From Candidatus Hecatellales archaeon ex4484_218 (GTDB lineage Archaea > Thermoproteota > Bathyarchaeia > Hecatellales > Hecatellaceae), in NCBI GenBank assembly GCA_002254975.1, contig NJEB01000064.1:1-5191 (forward strand): a stretch of 5,191 nucleotides of DNA, read 5' to 3'. Numbering within the stretch: position 1 is the stretch's first letter; every line of letters begins with the position of its first letter. Below the pieces are notes generated by a model. It searched no databases. It was not told the origin of the DNA and saw only the letters and a program-made list of their open reading frames with translations. The translations under genes and the position numbers were made by a program. Positions 4,914-5,191 of the stretch are shown here, in pieces.

Positions 4914-5191
4914 GAAACAACCAAATAAGCTAATTTTCTCATATCTTTCGAAAATTTTTCTTTTAACCTTTTTAAGAAAGATGGATTAATTGAAATTTCA
5001 ACCCATTTTTTATTGTTTAAACTAAATTTTGCTGAAATTTTTGATGGATTATCTAGTTTTTTAGTTTTAGTTTTTTGTTTTCAAAGTACATTTTGTTAAG
5101 GTTGTATTCCATCCAAAACACATGAAATAGGTGTAGAATATTTTAAACTTGCAGTAACTGAAAGCTTTTCATCACCTTTTTTAGTTTTAAG
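4880..5191 (-). pseudogene. FmdE-like domain protein, C-terminal part, broken by two frameshifts; 5' end outside the window
   Basis: On the minus strand from 5191 the frame reads GDEKLSVTASLKYSTPISCV then LDGIQ, and stops at TAA 5098-5096. The shifted frame then gives LTKCTLKTKN. The original frame resumes with LDNPSKISAKFSLNNKKWVE, ISINPSFLKRLKEKFSK and STSEKEIFINI, ending in TGA. 'P-x-SC-x-x-DGIQ' followed by 'T-x-CT' and an 'E-x-E-x-F' end resembles the C-terminal part of FmdE-domain proteins, a family named after a formylmethanofuran dehydrogenase subunit, though most members have no proven role in that reaction. The N-terminal H-x-CPG motif would lie beyond the window. One base seems missing near 5100 and one extra in the A/T-rich slippery stretch about 5057-5081. 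The 25-bp duplication also alters the end: without it, the C-terminus would run on as IVKQNVPNL and overlap the thiL 3' end. It may be a pseudogene or an assembly artefact. Confidence 0.6.

Noticed and set aside
1..5191. CRISPR array, insertion sequence or integrase with attachment site at the tRNA.
   Set aside because: No spaced repeats, transposase or integrase motifs are seen, and no second copy of the tRNA 3' end was noticed in the window.

Overview
The window looks archaeal. It carries the pilin-like C-terminus of an archaellin, adjacent ArlG/FlaG and ArlF/FlaF stator-type genes, an archaeal-type thiamine-monophosphate kinase, TATA-like promoters and oligo-T terminators. Coding regions are AT-rich (roughly 30% GC). 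The ThiL N-terminus (LGERKII, then VDMFVDKTDMPPGM) resembles TACK archaea of the Nitrososphaeria/Bathyarchaeia type, but placement below that level is not supported from the sequence.

Layout: 1-298 is the 3' end of an archaellin gene with an apparent one-base frameshift at its first visible bases. After an oligo-T terminator and a clear TATA box comes an apparent operon of three genes. These are an AbrB/SpoVT-fold protein (463-1068), FlaG (1128-1619) and FlaF (1635-2213). FlaF is interrupted after residue 30, just past its membrane anchor, by an in-frame TAG that is followed immediately by ATG. The motor genes flaH/I/J do not follow. Instead there is a GC-rich island (about 2371-2430) with a strong Shine-Dalgarno sequence, leading into a winged-helix regulator (2400-2960). 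The next open frame (to 3513) is best read as the same gene continued after a +1 shift at a CCCC run. A spacer of about 225 bp follows, then a tRNA-Thr(CGU) on the minus strand (3739-3813). Divergent from it is thiL (3897-4862), and the two share an AT-rich promoter patch. Convergent with thiL, on the minus strand, is the C-terminal part of an FmdE-like protein (4880-5191) broken by two compensating frameshifts and a 25-bp tandem duplication.

How the genes work together: archaellin, FlaG and FlaF are parts of the archaellum (filament and envelope-anchored stator), and the AbrB-fold protein sits where a local regulator would be expected. ThiL makes thiamine diphosphate and is unrelated to motility. 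Four of the seven protein loci are interrupted while thiL, flaG and the AbrB gene are clean. Either a motility locus and an fmdE-like gene are decaying, or the assembly contains indel errors, or (for flaF only) TAG is translated. Read-level data would separate these.
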